Shown here in pieces: positions 62,691 through 64,000 of a stretch of 64,000 nt of DNA. Source of the stretch: Merluccius polli (Eukaryota; Chordata; Actinopteri; Gadiformes; Merlucciidae). Below the pieces are notes generated by a model. The model worked only from the letters and a program-made list of their open reading frames with translations, ran no database searches and had not been told where the DNA came from. The stretch lies in contig JAOPHQ010004854.1 in NCBI GenBank assembly GCA_030340625.1, forward strand, positions 140,001 through 204,000. Direction: 5' to 3'. Position 1 is the stretch's first letter; each line of letters opens with the position of its first letter. The position numbers and the translations under genes were made by a program.

Positions 62691-63328
62691 GTCACCCACT
62701 TGACAGATGACAGGACAAACGAATGAATGAAGAACAGCGTCAAGCACTATGTAATTGTTTTTATATACAATTGGCACTGCAGAATATAATTTTAATTGCT
62801 AATCTGTTACTCGCAATGAATACTCACAATCACAATATTAGGTAAAATATTCGCAATCACTGTTTTTGTGAAGCCCTAGTAGTGGTGACGACAGTTTAAC
62901 TAAGCAACGTCTCCAGGCGCTCCCCTGAGAACCACAACACAACAGTTATGTGCAACAGCAAACCCAGACATGTGAGGCAATGGAGCCAAGCCTTGTCTGG
63001 AGTCTGTGGAGGCTTTTACTATTGGTCTAAACTTCTTTTTGGATACTGGAACTGGACCTTAACTGAATAACGATTATGATTCACAAAATGAGCCAAATTA
63101 CCAACTTGTTTTTACATTAAAGTACGAGAAGCCTACTGTAATACTATTAAGTATTATAAGCCTACCGGCAGGACAATTTACAAGGATGTGCTTTGTTCAC
63201 AAAACAGAAACGCAGATGTGGTTTGCATATCAATTAAACCAGAAGCAAGAGTGTGTGTGTGATTGGAAAAGCCAGCAGATGTTTTTGAGGGACAGCATTT
63301 GGCCACTCATTTGTCCATCATGTTGTGT

Positions 63329-63425
63329 ACACACACACACACACACACACACAAAAGACCACTTACCCTTCAAAGTCTGGCTGACTCAGAAAGAGTATTT
63401 TTTTCAGTGACTAAGAACATTGGAG

Positions 63426-63522
<97 letters not shown>

Positions 63523-63576
63523 CATGTCTGTGACTCACCAATCACTCATGGGGCCCCAGACTACAGGAAGGCACAT

Positions 63577-63618
<42 letters not shown>

Positions 63619-63645
63619 CACACTCACTCACACACACACACAACA
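63329..63645. repeat. (CA)n and (TG)n microsatellites
   Basis: CA at 63330-63353, TG at 63429-63518, and CA at 63579-63642. Confidence 0.95.
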
Positions 63646-64000
63646 TCTGGGTACAAGTGCTGAGAGGGAAACCAGTGACCTGACTCTCTTTGACAGTCTG
63701 AGACATCTACTATTGACCACCCCTTTAACACTGCATTAGAAACCTGTCTTTAGCAATCTTTGGGAAGCCTGCCGATCACAAATGAATGTGGTATTCAACG
63801 TATTCTGACAACATGGTTGTTTTTCATGTACATGTTTACATGTAAACAAAGGTTTTAAAGCGTAAACAATTCCTTCTGAACAGTAAAACTTGGAAATTGA
63901 AAAAAAAAGAAAATTGCTGATATGTCTAATATGTCTCCAGACATTATTCATACTATCAATACATTTCTGTGGTGTAGACTATTCATATTACAATATAAAT

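Larger units (their letters stand above)
54719..64000. other. sema4g 5' intron or upstream DNA, no coding exon recognised
   Basis: Besides the C-rich array, microsatellites and the TTF-type fragment, no exon encoding a signal peptide or the expected pre-sema segment could be found on the minus strand. 61340-61560 has ATATCACGATAT-like repeats of a dispersed element. G runs lie at 60904-60931. Confidence 0.5.

Overview
This window looks like a teleost fish nuclear chromosome. It has intron-containing genes with GT-AG junctions, very dense (TG/CA)n and other simple repeats, and many DNA transposons. The extreme dinucleotide density is like that reported for cod-type (gadiform) fishes, but the species cannot be fixed from the sequence alone.

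Three conserved vertebrate genes are present. twnk (mitochondrial replicative helicase Twinkle, minus strand, six coding exons, 11980-16651) and mrpl43 (mitochondrial large-subunit ribosomal protein, plus strand, three exons, 17355-18397) are head to head and share an approximately 0.7 kb promoter interval. sema4g (class 4 semaphorin, minus strand, 13 recognisable coding exons, 36810-54718, 5' coding exon not found) lies tail to tail with mrpl43. This is the same relative order and orientation as SEMA4G-MRPL43-TWNK in human, read from the other strand. Both mitochondrial genes carry apparent small indels: one base in mrpl43 exon 2 and two compensating C-run changes in the last twnk exon. These may be sequencing errors or real variants.

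The 18.4 kb between mrpl43 and sema4g is mostly mobile DNA. Its core is a 6.7 kb transposon (23827-30506) with matching inverted ends. It carries two broken genes on opposite strands whose exons interleave: a THAP-domain DDE transposase (minus) and a SWIM/YqaJ-type nuclease gene (plus). This gene pair is what I associate with the ISL2EU superfamily. A 980-bp Harbinger-type element with a CAG target duplication splits the transposase, and another inverted-repeat element sits in one of its introns. Next to it are a decayed SAMD3-like gene (30828-31874), a 730-bp hAT-type element with an 8-bp duplication (33360-34089), and a 900-bp hAT remnant with its own 98-bp nested insertion (35647-36546). 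Two other elements, one in a twnk intron, share termini and exact 9-bp target duplications.

0-11.9 kb is gene-poor and filled with microsatellites, a 1.15-kb pentanucleotide array and one inverted-repeat element. The sema4g introns hold several minisatellites: a 12/15-bp array touching a splice donor, a 30-bp array, and a dispersed element present once in short form and once expanded by about 15 internal units. 54.7-64 kb, the 5' side of sema4g, holds a 2.4-kb C-rich array with a 572-bp higher-order duplication and no recognised coding exon. The long open frames in the simple repeats (including the 913-residue Pro/His/Ser-rich one) are artefacts of repetitive sequence and are not annotated as genes.
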